From Nitrospirae bacterium MYbinv3 (lineage in GTDB: Bacteria; Nitrospirota; Thermodesulfovibrionia; Thermodesulfovibrionales; Magnetobacteriaceae), in contig PEAB01000010.1 in the NCBI GenBank assembly GCA_002753395.1, positions 1-64,000 of the forward strand: 64,000 bases of DNA. The letters are read 5' to 3'. Each line of letters begins with the position of its first letter. The stretch's first letter is position 1. Position numbers and translations under genes: made by a program. The notes beneath the pieces were generated by a model, which did not search any database, was not told the DNA's origin, and saw nothing but the letters and a program-made list of their open reading frames with translations. Below, piece after piece: positions 17,090 to 26,005 of this stretch.

Positions 17090-18909
17090 TCCTTAGAGTT
17101 GGATATGCTGTGTATGACGTTTTTGATAGTCTCTGAGGAGGGGTTCAGACTTAGTGCCTGCCTAAAGCACACGAGGGCCTCGTCGTATTTACCCAACTTC
17201 TTAAGAGCAAGCCCTTTGTTGTAATGCAGCTGCCAGTTGTCAGGATTGACCTTGATACTGCGGGAGAAATAGGGCAGCGCCTCTTCGTATCTGCCCAATG
17301 CACTTAGGGCTTGACTAGCGTATTGAAGCGCCTCAACATCAGTGGGCTGGCTATCCAGGGCTTTTTGGGCATACTTTAAAGCCTCATCATAGAGCATTTG
17401 CTTCATAAAAGATTGGGAGAGCATTTTATAGAAGTAAGGATTGCCCCCTTTTGTCATAAACGAGGTTGCCTTTAAAAAATACCTTGACGCCTCCTCATAC
17501 CTGCCCTGAGAAAGGAGAACACCCCACATGTTGTAGTTCAACAGCGGATAGTCTGGCATGATCTTTAGGCCCTCAGAGAACTGGTCAATGGCCTCCTGTA
17601 CCCTTCCTGTATTTAGCAGGTACGTGCCATAGTTATTATAGGCCACGTAATTATTCTTCGTTACCTCAAGGGCATGTTTAAACAACGTTCCCGAATCCCT
17701 CCAGTACTGCACCTGCCTGAAAGTTAATACCGATAGCGACAGGATAATCATGGTGCTGACAACGACAAGACTGCTGCGAAAAAGGCGTGATGCCTTAGAG
17801 GCCGCCTCAGCCACAGACCACGTTATTAAGATAAAGATACCGAGTGTGGGCGCATATGCGTATCGGTCAGCCATCGGGGCAATGCTGACCTGAATTATCT
17901 GGATCATCGGCAGCATGGTTATAAGGTACCACAACCAACCAACCAGGATGCTTGGCCTCTTGTGTCTTTGCATAAAAGCAAAGACGGTCATACCGGCTAT
18001 CGACAACACCCTAAGCCATTGCAACCACGACATGTTGATCTCTACATAGGGATAAAAGACCGCTAAATCTGACGGCCAAAGCGTCTTTTCTATGTAGTTG
18101 GCATATGACAGCACTGCACTTAGGATACGGAATTTCAGTGGTGTTACCGATAGTGGAAATATAGACTCTGCCCTCTTCTGTGCAGCAATGACCATAATTG
18201 AACTTAAGACAGATAGGACAAGAAGCGGTACCTTCTCAAAGGACAGGCGCAAAAGCTGCCCCCGCCATTCTTTTACGGATGTTCCCTCCCCGAGGCGGTT
18301 CAATGGCCAGTAGTCCATCAACAGCAGTACAACGGGCAGTGTCACAAGCAGTGGTTTGGACAACAATCCAAGGGCAAGAGAGAGCATGACTGTCAGGTAG
18401 CGGCGGATGGAGGGACGCGCCACGTAGTAGCAATAAGCGAGCATGGTTAGAAACCAAAACAGCATGGACAACACACTCTTACGCTCCGCCGCCCAGGCCA
18501 CCGACTCAACATTTAACGGGTGTATGGCAAACAGGGCGCTGACCATGCCAGCCGCTTTTGGACTTTTGGTCATGTAGGTGAGCAGATAAAACAACAATAC
18601 TGTGCTTAGCACATGCAGGAGGAGGTTTGTCATGTGTACGCCGCGAGGGTTCACCCCGTCATAGAGTTCAGTGTCAATCATGTAGGAAATCCAGGTCAAC
18701 GGGATCCAGTTGGAGTGATAAAAGGCCACAAATGCCCACTTGATGCCATCCATTGTCAGACCGTTTTTGACGTAGACGTTTTCCGTGAGGTATTTTTCGT
18801 CGTCATAGCTTACAAGGTCGTTATCCCGTAAAGGCCAGTAAGCGCACATGATAACGGTTATAAGACAGAGGACTAAGGATAGAATAAGGTAACGGTTGTA
18901 GTTTTTCAT
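17086..18909 (-). CDS. GT-C-like membrane protein with C-terminal TPR repeats (paralog 2)
   Basis: About 607 residues. It has the same architecture as its neighbours: first outer loop LVSYDDEKYLTENVYV, then NWIPLTWISYM, FAIHPLNVESVAWAAERKSVLS, and further membrane spans to about residue 385. The tail has about five TPR units (for example YNNYGTYLLNTGRVQEAIDQF and YNKGLALKKLGKYDEALVCF). The start is the ATG at 18909 (MKNYNRY) or an upstream GTG at 18921. It is 18 bp or less from paralog 3 and overlaps paralog 1, so the three form one operon. The likely role is cell-envelope glycan transfer (inference). Confidence 0.75.
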   Translation of the reverse strand: MKNYNRYLILSLVLCLITVIMCAYWPLRDNDLVSYDDEKYLTENVYVKNGLTMDGIKWAFVAFYHSNWIPLTWISYMIDTELYDGVNPRGVHMTNLLLHVLSTVLLFYLLTYMTKSPKAAGMVSALFAIHPLNVESVAWAAERKSVLSMLFWFLTMLAYCYYVARPSIRRYLTVMLSLALGLLSKPLLVTLPVVLLLMDYWPLNRLGEGTSVKEWRGQLLRLSFEKVPLLVLSVLSSIMVIAAQKRAESIFPLSVTPLKFRILSAVLSYANYIEKTLWPSDLAVFYPYVEINMSWLQWLRVLSIAGMTVFAFMQRHKRPSILVGWLWYLITMLPMIQIIQVSIAPMADRYAYAPTLGIFILITWSVAEAASKASRLFRSSLVVVSTMIILSLSVLTFRQVQYWRDSGTLFKHALEVTKNNYVAYNNYGTYLLNTGRVQEAIDQFSEGLKIMPDYPLLNYNMWGVLLSQGRYEEASRYFLKATSFMTKGGNPYFYKMLSQSFMKQMLYDEALKYAQKALDSQPTDVEALQYASQALSALGRYEEALPYFSRSIKVNPDNWQLHYNKGLALKKLGKYDEALVCFRQALSLNPSSETIKNVIHSISNSKE

Positions 18910-18927
18910 AGCGGTTAACACTGTTTG

Positions 18928-20706
18928 TTATTTGTTAAGGCGCTCCGCCTCGGCCAGATGAAACTGTGCCTCTTGCATCCTGCCAGCCTTCTTCAGGGCA
19001 TAACTGAGGTTTTTATGGAGAGAGGCGTTCTGTGGTGCAAGAGACACGGCCTTGATAAAGACGCTTATTGCCTCTTCCGTCCTGTTGAGACCCATAAGGG
19101 TGATGCCAAGGCTGTTTAGAACCTCTGTATCTTCAGGATGGATCTCTAAGGACTTGTTTAGATGAAAGATGGCGCCATCGTAGTTTTTTCTTCTCATATA
19201 TATCAATCCGAACCGTTTGTGTAACAGGGCCTCGCCGTCAAAGAACATAAGCGGCTCAGACCTTACATAATGCACAATGGCCTCCTCAAACTTACCCTGC
19301 CTGGTGAGAGCCTCTCCAATGCTCATATGCAGCTCTGCGCTGTCGGGTTTTAACTCTAACCCCTTGGCAAAGTACCCGACGGCCTCATCTAACCTGCCGT
19401 CGTCTATAAGGGCATTGCCGTAGTTGTTATAGGCCTGGTAGTTCTTGTCTACGGCGTCAATGGCGTGCCTAAAGAGGGTCAGGGAGTTTTTCCAGTGGCC
19501 TACCTGTATCCACGTAAGTGTTGCATAAAAGGCGATTATCACGGAGGCTGCCGCAATTAGGATATGCCTCTTGAATCTGTATTTTTGTAAGAGATCAGAA
19601 CAACCCCATGCCATGATGATATAGATGCCAATAAGGGGTATATACGTGTACCTGTCAGCGATGGCCTCGCGTCCTGTCTGCACCAGCTTGATAACCGGTA
19701 CGAGGGTGCCGACATACCACAGCCAGCCAACCAATATATATGGTCTTTTTCGGGCTAAAAGCAGGGCGCAAACGCTGACTGTCAGAAGAAGAACAAATGC
19801 GGCGACAGGCTTCCATAGGGGCATATTGTAGGGGTATGGATAATAGATGGCCAGGTTAAGCGGATTGAGCATCATGTATAGATAGTGCACGTAGTTAACC
19901 GTGGCCGTAAACACCCTGTTTGCAAGCGGCAGCACACTTAGTGGCTGCACAACAGCAGCCTCTTTCTGCACTACATAGGTTATAGTGCTGGATATCCCTG
20001 AGAGGACAAAAAGGGGTATCTTTTCAGCAGTCGTCAAAAGGCTTAGGCGTTTTAACGGCCAAAAGTCCAACAGTATCAACACAAACGGTAAGGTCACTGC
20101 CATTGGTTTGGCCATAAGCGCCAAGGCAAACAACAACAGGACGAGCAGATACTTTTTTATTCTGGAGGTCTTTGTCGGGTGGGGTTGTCCATCCATTATC
20201 TTCGGATATCTTGCATAGTTGTAGTATGCAAGCATGGTTAGCAGCCAAAACAGCGTACACAGGACATTTTTGCGCTCTGAGACCCAGGCTACCGATTCCA
20301 CGGTCAATGGGTGGATAGCAAAGAGCGCTGCAACAAAGGCACTCTGCCACAGCCCCCCCCCACCTGTTATCAGGTACAGGACGTAAAACACCAGAACAGC
20401 GTTAATCATATGTATGACGAGGTTAGTGAGGTGGTGGCCTCCGGGGTTGAGCCTATAGATAGAGACGTCGAGCATGTGAGACAGCCACGTCAGCGGGTGC
20501 CAGTTAAAAAAGAACGTAGACTTAAATGCCCACAGCACGCCCTTTACACTCAGGCCTGTGTTTACCATTGGGTTGTCTGTAACGTACTGAGGGTCATCAC
20601 AGTTGATAAAGCCATTCCCCCCCACGCGGTGATAAACAACAAGGGTCAAAAATAGAAGAACGAGTACTATTGACTTTATATATTCTTTTTCCTTAAGCAT
20701 ATACAT
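18928..20706 (-). CDS. GT-C-like membrane protein with C-terminal TPR repeats (paralog 3)
   Basis: 592 residues and the first gene of the three-paralog operon. Conserved blocks are FINCDDPQYVTDNP, NWHPLTWLSHMLD and FAIHPLTVESVAWVSERKNVLC, followed by multiple membrane spans. About five TPR units begin near residue 420 (YNNYGNALIDDGRLDEAVGYF, then LNSLGITLMGLNRTEEAISVF). The start is MYMLKEKEY at 20706 or the second ATG at 20700, which is better spaced from CAGGG. The conserved DD and HPL/ESVAW blocks indicate that the three genes arose by tandem duplication and then diverged. Confidence 0.75.
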   Translation of the reverse strand: MYMLKEKEYIKSIVLVLLFLTLVVYHRVGGNGFINCDDPQYVTDNPMVNTGLSVKGVLWAFKSTFFFNWHPLTWLSHMLDVSIYRLNPGGHHLTNLVIHMINAVLVFYVLYLITGGGGLWQSAFVAALFAIHPLTVESVAWVSERKNVLCTLFWLLTMLAYYNYARYPKIMDGQPHPTKTSRIKKYLLVLLLFALALMAKPMAVTLPFVLILLDFWPLKRLSLLTTAEKIPLFVLSGISSTITYVVQKEAAVVQPLSVLPLANRVFTATVNYVHYLYMMLNPLNLAIYYPYPYNMPLWKPVAAFVLLLTVSVCALLLARKRPYILVGWLWYVGTLVPVIKLVQTGREAIADRYTYIPLIGIYIIMAWGCSDLLQKYRFKRHILIAAASVIIAFYATLTWIQVGHWKNSLTLFRHAIDAVDKNYQAYNNYGNALIDDGRLDEAVGYFAKGLELKPDSAELHMSIGEALTRQGKFEEAIVHYVRSEPLMFFDGEALLHKRFGLIYMRRKNYDGAIFHLNKSLEIHPEDTEVLNSLGITLMGLNRTEEAISVFIKAVSLAPQNASLHKNLSYALKKAGRMQEAQFHLAEAERLNK

Positions 20707-20779
20707 TAACCCTGTATTTTTTTAACATTCTACAGTCTGTTTATCCAAATCCTTTATAGCGCATTTCGATTATTGGTAT

Positions 20780-20890
20780 AGAAGGGGAGACACTGTCTCC
20801 CCTCAGACCCCTCTGCAAGGGGACCAGTCCCCTTGACCCCATTATATCGCATGTTTATACACAATGTTTCAATCGTATACTGAGCTATTA
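20780..20890 (-). repeat. Dispersed palindromic repeat family 1, copy 4
   Basis: GGGGAGACACTGTCTCCCC palindrome, then the reversed core ending CCCCTTGACCCC, then the flank ATTATATC...CAATGTTTCAATCG...ACTGAGCTATT. The flank is shared with copies 8 and 9. It runs into the 3' end of the methyltransferase gene that ends at 20869. Confidence 0.85.
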
Positions 20891-21789
20891 CAAAATTCTA
20901 TTCTTTGATTTGCTAATTTCACATAAGAAGGTTCAATATCATATCCAATGTAATGTCTATCATCTTTCAGTGCAGCAATACAAGCAGTGCCGCTGCCACA
21001 GAATGGGTCTAAAACAACATCGTTCTTGAAAGTATACAGTTGAATCAATCTGTGTGGTAATTCTTCAGGAAATGGAGCAGGGTGTCCAATGCTTCGTGCA
21101 GAGACGGCTGGGAATGTCCAGACACTTTTTGTCCACTCAAGAAATTCTTCTTTAGCGATTGTATTTTCCTTATTTCCTCTTTTCCTTGAAAACGACTCTT
21201 TAGAAAATATTAAAATATATTCGTGAATGTCTCTTAATACAGGGTTGCCAGCAGACAACCAACTACCCCAGGCAGTTGAAGGGCTTGCGCTTGATGCTTT
21301 ATTCCAGATTATTTCACCCCTCATAAGAAAACCAATATCAGCCATATCTTCAATAATATAACTGTGCAGAGGTATATATGGTTTTCTTCCGAGATTTGCA
21401 ACATTAATACATGCCCTGCCACCTGTTACCAGTTTGTTATATGTTTCCTTGAAAACTTTTTTTAATAATGCTCTGTACTCTTCAAGAGACAGATCTTCAT
21501 CATATTCCTTTTTCACATTATACGGCGGTGAAGTAACCATCAAATGAACACTGTAATCAGGGATTTCATCCATCATCTCGCTGGACTTGCAGTATATTTT
21601 GTCCAGTTTATCTAATAGTATCGGATTTTCAATAAATCTAACGTGCTCAGGAACTTTTTTATCCCCATACAACTTACTGTCGTAAAATTCTGAAGAATCA
21701 TGGTTTACCCTGCCTGGTGTCCCAAAGGAACTCGTTTTAGTGCCATTACGATTATGTTTTTTGAAAATAGTTCTGCTTTGATCACTCAT
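20869..21789 (-). CDS. DNA methyltransferase, beta-type order (restriction-modification)
   Basis: 306-residue amino-methyltransferase, N4-cytosine or N6-adenine. The catalytic motif TSPPYNVKKEYDED lies near residue 90, and the AdoMet site VVLDPFCGSGTACIAAL lies near 265. This IV-before-I order is that of the beta class. SPPY is commoner in N4-cytosine enzymes but not decisive. It is the last gene of a three-gene R-M cluster. The ATG at 21789 (MSDQSRT) overlaps the stop of a 21-codon leader ORF; a start six bases upstream is also possible. The last five codons and stop (SSVYD) lie inside family 1 repeat copy 4, so the C-terminus is probably not ancestral. Confidence 0.88.
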   Translation of the reverse strand: MSDQSRTIFKKHNRNGTKTSSFGTPGRVNHDSSEFYDSKLYGDKKVPEHVRFIENPILLDKLDKIYCKSSEMMDEIPDYSVHLMVTSPPYNVKKEYDEDLSLEEYRALLKKVFKETYNKLVTGGRACINVANLGRKPYIPLHSYIIEDMADIGFLMRGEIIWNKASSASPSTAWGSWLSAGNPVLRDIHEYILIFSKESFSRKRGNKENTIAKEEFLEWTKSVWTFPAVSARSIGHPAPFPEELPHRLIQLYTFKNDVVLDPFCGSGTACIAALKDDRHYIGYDIEPSYVKLANQRIEFCNSSVYD

Positions 21790-21851
21790 CGGCATATGTC
21801 TACATAGGCCATATCGTTAAGTCTGGTAAATCCTGCCGGTTTATATTTCAT
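21786..21851 (-). CDS. 21-codon leader ORF upstream of the methyltransferase
   Basis: ATG at 21851 opens MKYKPAGFTRLNDMAYVDICR and stops with a TGA that overlaps the methyltransferase ATG (ATGA). AAGGAG lies about ten bases upstream. The arrangement suggests translational coupling or a regulatory leader peptide. No homolog is recognised, and it may simply be chance. Confidence 0.3.
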   Translation of the reverse strand: MKYKPAGFTRLNDMAYVDICR

Positions 21852-21937
21852 CTCATTATCACTCCTTACATACTACCATAATTATATTATATGATTGTAT
21901 CACATAAATTATGATTATGCTTTGTCAGGTTCCACGG

Positions 21938-22831
21938 TCAAACGAAAGACCCTCTTTCGATTGCTTTATCAGGGTCATACCAGATTGACTTAACAAAATA
22001 CTGTAATTCAGATACGAATTTCCAAATTACTTCTGGATCAATTGGATTGTATTGGTGTTGTCTTTTTACTTCTTCATATTTTGTACGTTTTCCAAATGGT
22101 AATCTCTTTGCATGGCGAAGAAGAAAAACATTATCAATAGATGTAAGACGACAGTCTTCTGGTTCCATATCAAGAAACTCAACAAGCAAATAATATCTCG
22201 ACATTGGGCACCCCTGTTTTAATCTAGCGGCAGTTCCTGCTGCCTCTTGAAACATCGTTTTATCAAGGTTAATTTTACATTCAGCGGCAAATACCGCTAG
22301 TGTAACCATTCCACTTTTAGTATTATGTGTAGCAAAAGCAGGCTCCGATGAAAACTTGTAATAAATGGATTTACCAAGTGTGAAGTCAGTATCTTTTTCC
22401 TTAATTTCAACTCGTGGTTTTTCACCAAGATCATGAATGCTTGTTGGAGTAAATGCGAGAGACATAAATGCACGTTGAGGACCAATACACAACTCATAAT
22501 TTGGCAATCCATCAAGAACTTGTGGATTAATAAGGTGTATTAAAAACTCCTCTATTACTGAGTTATCAAGTTTTAATTGTCCCTTCTGACGTATTAAAAA
22601 CTGTGAACCTGAACGAAAAATTAACTCGACCTCAAGCTGATCTTTGTATTGATTGAGTAACTTCGTAAGTTGAATAATTCTTTCTTTCCCTGTACATGAA
22701 ATCTTGTCAATTTCAGATACCCAAAAATAATACATTTTCAAAGCTTCGCTAATTATATCCCTGTCTTTAGCATTACATTTAGGGTTATTTAAGGCAGCTA
22801 ATAGTTTATCTTTATGAGGTGTTTGTATCAC
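21938..22831 (-). CDS. Probable type II restriction endonuclease, Bpu10I-like
   Basis: 297-residue protein between two DNA methyltransferases. A PD-(D/E)xK-like core is visible as VTLAVFAAECKINLDKTMFQEA, with the ECK triplet near residue 172. The block after it (AAGTAARLKQGCPMSRYYLLVEFLD) resembles what I recall of the Bpu10I family; this was not checked by search. Bpu10I cuts an asymmetric site with two different R subunits and is protected by two methyltransferases. Here there are two M genes but only one R gene. It overlaps the upstream methyltransferase (ATGA). The upstream Asp of the active site was not assigned. Confidence 0.65.
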   Translation of the reverse strand: MIQTPHKDKLLAALNNPKCNAKDRDIISEALKMYYFWVSEIDKISCTGKERIIQLTKLLNQYKDQLEVELIFRSGSQFLIRQKGQLKLDNSVIEEFLIHLINPQVLDGLPNYELCIGPQRAFMSLAFTPTSIHDLGEKPRVEIKEKDTDFTLGKSIYYKFSSEPAFATHNTKSGMVTLAVFAAECKINLDKTMFQEAAGTAARLKQGCPMSRYYLLVEFLDMEPEDCRLTSIDNVFLLRHAKRLPFGKRTKYEEVKRQHQYNPIDPEVIWKFVSELQYFVKSIWYDPDKAIERGSFV

Positions 22832-24036
22832 AGTATAATTTCATTCTTGTCAAATATAGGTGATGGTTGGATACTATCAATTTGAATCAAAGCATCCTTA
22901 ATATCATTAGCGACATCCCCCTGCGCGTTGTGTAATGCTGTTAGTAAATGTTGTTGGGCAATATGTTTAGCATTTCCTTGTTGTGGAGGAACTCCACAAA
23001 CTTGCAATATCAAAATATCTTCTATGATATTCATACCAAAACGATTTTTAAAAACTCTTTCAGGTATTGCTAATGTTTTATATATATTCATTGATTCAAT
23101 AAGTTGTAGCAAGATAGATGAATTTAAAAAAGGAATACTCCTGACTCTTGACTCACGTCCAACCACAATTACTAAAATTCCATCTTTTCTTAAAGAACGT
23201 GCAAAACTATTTAATGCTATTTCCATGTCTAAAGCATATTGAACAACCGTTCTAAATCGATTGCTCCTGTTTCTACGGTTTGATCCAATTTCACTATCCT
23301 TAACCTTAAGAAGATTAAAACCTAATACCTCCATGATAGCTCTATAATTCTGATGATAGTTGAATACATTAATATACGGAGGACTTGTAATTATTAGATC
23401 CACTAATTTAGGAAGGTATAAATGACTTATACGAGCATCACAAAGATTAACAAATATTGGTTTTTTTGCAAATGGAAGGTTGATTAACTTTGTTTTAACA
23501 ATCTCTAAAGAGCGAAATATTGCTATTCCAAGAGTATCCAGTACTTTTCCTTCTGCATGGAATAGACATGCTAATGCAATAATTTTCTCATTTTTATCAT
23601 CTATTTTTAAAAGAAGATCGTAAGCAAAATGAATCAGGTTTCTATAACTACTTTGGAAGGATGCCTGTGTCTCAAATAAAGGTATGTCGTGATAAGCACC
23701 GATTAAGGATATAATACGCCTTTGCAGTGTAGCGCAAAGACTTTTTCTCTCGTATACCGGTAAAGCAGCTAAAGAAATAAATCTTGCCATAGTATATGCT
23801 GCTGGATTAATCTCAAAGCCGATTGAGGCAATATCGTGACGAGTTGATTCAAGCAACACGGTTCCACTACCACAAAAGGGATCAAATACTGTCTCAGTAG
23901 TTTTAGCAAAATTTCTAATTATATACTCAATAAATTCAGGTGTAAATTGTCCACGCCAACTGAAAATATTATATCTACTTTTATTCTTAACATTAAGTTT
24001 GTCCTTTTCAAAATTTATTGTAGGAAACGACTCCAT
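22828..24036 (-). CDS. DNA methyltransferase, motif I first (restriction-modification)
   Basis: 402-residue methyltransferase with the AdoMet motif FDPFCGSGTVLLES near residue 51 and the catalytic motif LIITSPPYINVFNY near residue 216. This is the reverse order to the other M gene, so the two are not simple duplicates. The N-terminal SWRGQFTPEFIEYII is typical of SPPY methylases of the TRM11/M.-type group. It is the first gene of the R-M operon. Two different methylases with one nuclease fit a non-palindromic recognition site, each methylase modifying one strand (inference from known type IIS/IIT systems). Confidence 0.88.
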   Translation of the reverse strand: MESFPTINFEKDKLNVKNKSRYNIFSWRGQFTPEFIEYIIRNFAKTTETVFDPFCGSGTVLLESTRHDIASIGFEINPAAYTMARFISLAALPVYERKSLCATLQRRIISLIGAYHDIPLFETQASFQSSYRNLIHFAYDLLLKIDDKNEKIIALACLFHAEGKVLDTLGIAIFRSLEIVKTKLINLPFAKKPIFVNLCDARISHLYLPKLVDLIITSPPYINVFNYHQNYRAIMEVLGFNLLKVKDSEIGSNRRNRSNRFRTVVQYALDMEIALNSFARSLRKDGILVIVVGRESRVRSIPFLNSSILLQLIESMNIYKTLAIPERVFKNRFGMNIIEDILILQVCGVPPQQGNAKHIAQQHLLTALHNAQGDVANDIKDALIQIDSIQPSPIFDKNEIIL

Positions 24037-24113
24037 TTATTTCTTCCTTACTAAATCAAAACCGGTTGACTTAAGATTAAGAAACCATTATAAATCTCTT
24101 TGTCTTTCAATTG

Positions 24114-25445
24114 TTAGGTTCTTACCGTTTTTTTCTTTAACTTCTGGGCATACATGAGACCGTCTGCTTTGGCTATAAGCTCGTCCAGTTCCATAGGACT
24201 GTTGGAGTCGTAGTTGATAACCCCCATGCTGATAGACAGGTTATAAGGGACATTGTTTTTTTCGTTAAAGTAGCTGATATTCTCCTCTAATCGTGCACGT
24301 ATGATGCTTTCGTCATTTATATCCATATCTGAGGCAAGGACGATGAACTCATCCCCTCCCGTACGACCTATGATGTCTGAGTCTCTGAAGGTCTCCTTCA
24401 GTATATGCGAGACAGCCACGAGCGCCCTGTCGCCTTCCTTATGGCCGTATTTATCGTTTACTGCCTTCATAGAATCCATGTCTAAAAAGAAGAGGAGCAT
24501 GGGGCGCTCGTAGCGTTTGGCAAGCCGGATCTGCTGCGCTGCAAGGGTATAGAATCCCCTTCTGTTATACAGATTTGTCAGCTCGTCCATTATTGATTGC
24601 GTGTGGAGCTTTTCTTTTAGGTCAACGATCTCTGTTATATCAGTGTATATACATATGAAGCTCAAAAGTTCACCCGGTTCGCCCTTGGGGGTAGTTTTCT
24701 GGTCAGATCTTGAGTTGTGCCGCCCCCTGACGTTAAGGCTGAGGGTTTTGATGCTGCCATCTTTGGCCTTTACACGTAACTGTTCGTTTCTGATATCCCC
24801 AAGGATTAGTCTCTTCATAAAGTCCTCAAAGGCCCCCTCGGCACACACTGGTAGTATCGTCTCCCAGCTTTTTGATCTTAGGAACTCTTCCTTTTCATAG
24901 CCGATTAACGTTGTGAGGTAGTCGTTTACGAAGATTGGGGTGCCCTCTGCCGTGAACTCAACGACTATTGCAGGCAATAGCGTTACGAGTTCACGGTATT
25001 TAGACTCGGAGCGTTTAAGTGCCTCCTCAGCTAAAAAGCGCAGGTGGTAGGCCTCATTAAGGGTAACGGCGTTGACGATGGTGCGTCTTATCAGCTCGGG
25101 CGATAAGCGGTTCTTGTTTAGGTAGTCACGGGCGCCCTTTTTCATGGCTGAGACGGCCAGCTCCTCATCCCCTAGCCCGGTTAGAAGGATCATGCTGCTG
25201 GTGATACCACTGGCCTTGACGTAATCTATAAGCTCCAACCCGCTGCGTGGGCCCAATCTATAGTCTATTAGCATTACGTCGTACTTTTGCGCATTTAATG
25301 CCTCTATTGCAGCCTCATACCCTCCAACACACTCCACCACGGTGGAGGTCTTGCCGGTCAGTCCTTCCAAGATATAATCTTTGATGAGAAGCCTGTCTTC
25401 CTCGTCGTCGTCCACTACTAAGATATTAAACCCTTTCTTTGACAT
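24114..25445 (-). CDS. Response regulator with PAS and GGDEF domains (diguanylate cyclase)
   Basis: 443 residues. The receiver domain (1-120) has the phospho-acceptor Asp61 in VMLIDYRLG. A PAS domain follows at about 150-275. The GGDEF domain (about 285-440) has an intact active site, RTGGDEF. An RxxD inhibitory site (RDSD) lies five residues before GGDEF, so product feedback by c-di-GMP is expected. The predicted reaction is two GTP to c-di-GMP. It overlaps the upstream CheY-like gene by 20 bp. Confidence 0.93.
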   Translation of the reverse strand: MSKKGFNILVVDDDEEDRLLIKDYILEGLTGKTSTVVECVGGYEAAIEALNAQKYDVMLIDYRLGPRSGLELIDYVKASGITSSMILLTGLGDEELAVSAMKKGARDYLNKNRLSPELIRRTIVNAVTLNEAYHLRFLAEEALKRSESKYRELVTLLPAIVVEFTAEGTPIFVNDYLTTLIGYEKEEFLRSKSWETILPVCAEGAFEDFMKRLILGDIRNEQLRVKAKDGSIKTLSLNVRGRHNSRSDQKTTPKGEPGELLSFICIYTDITEIVDLKEKLHTQSIMDELTNLYNRRGFYTLAAQQIRLAKRYERPMLLFFLDMDSMKAVNDKYGHKEGDRALVAVSHILKETFRDSDIIGRTGGDEFIVLASDMDINDESIIRARLEENISYFNEKNNVPYNLSISMGVINYDSNSPMELDELIAKADGLMYAQKLKKKTVRT

Positions 25446-25863
25446 ACCTTCCCCTGGGTAGCTCTACTGTGTTAAGCCAGTAAACACCAATGATCTTTAC
25501 TGTATTGAGGAGTTTGGGAAAACTGTCCGGCTTTTTTATATAGGAGTTTGCGCCTGTAGTGTAGCAGAAGTCTATGTCCTCATCAGCCCCTGACGTTGTC
25601 ATAATGATGACCGGTATGCAGGAGAATGCCGGGTTGGACTTTAGCTGCCGTAAGACCTCTCGACCATCCATTGCAGGCATATTCAGATCCATGATAATGA
25701 GGTCGGGTCTTTGTTCCTTAGAGATATATCCTATTACCGCTTCTCCATCCTGTAGCCAGATAACATGGTGAGTGATGTTGGTCTCAGCGATAGCCTCTGA
25801 AAAGAGCAAAAAATCATCCTCGTCGTCTTCTACAAGAAGTATCGTGTATGGTTTGTCTTTCAT
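25426..25863 (-). CDS. Single-domain response regulator (Rcp1-like CheY family)
   Basis: 145 residues made of one receiver domain. The acidic pocket is VEDDEDD, the phospho-acceptor is Asp59 in LIIMDLNMP, and the switch residues are in MTTS and the Lys in YIKKPD. The extended loop after beta-2 and the ending KPDSFPKL resemble Rcp1 regulators that partner phytochrome-like kinases. No kinase is adjacent. It is co-transcribed with the GGDEF regulator. Confidence 0.92.
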   Translation of the reverse strand: MKDKPYTILLVEDDEDDFLLFSEAIAETNITHHVIWLQDGEAVIGYISKEQRPDLIIMDLNMPAMDGREVLRQLKSNPAFSCIPVIIMTTSGADEDIDFCYTTGANSYIKKPDSFPKLLNTVKIIGVYWLNTVELPRGRYVKERV

Positions 25864-26005
25864 TCAAATAACTCGGATTGCATATCCCCCTTACATATAT
25901 ATCCCAGCTTCTTGGGCTTGGGGTGAAGCAAACCTTTCTCCTTTCTGTTATATCGGGAGGGGAGAGCGTATCTCCCTTTTCTACTTATTATACGCTCTGT
26001 GTTTC

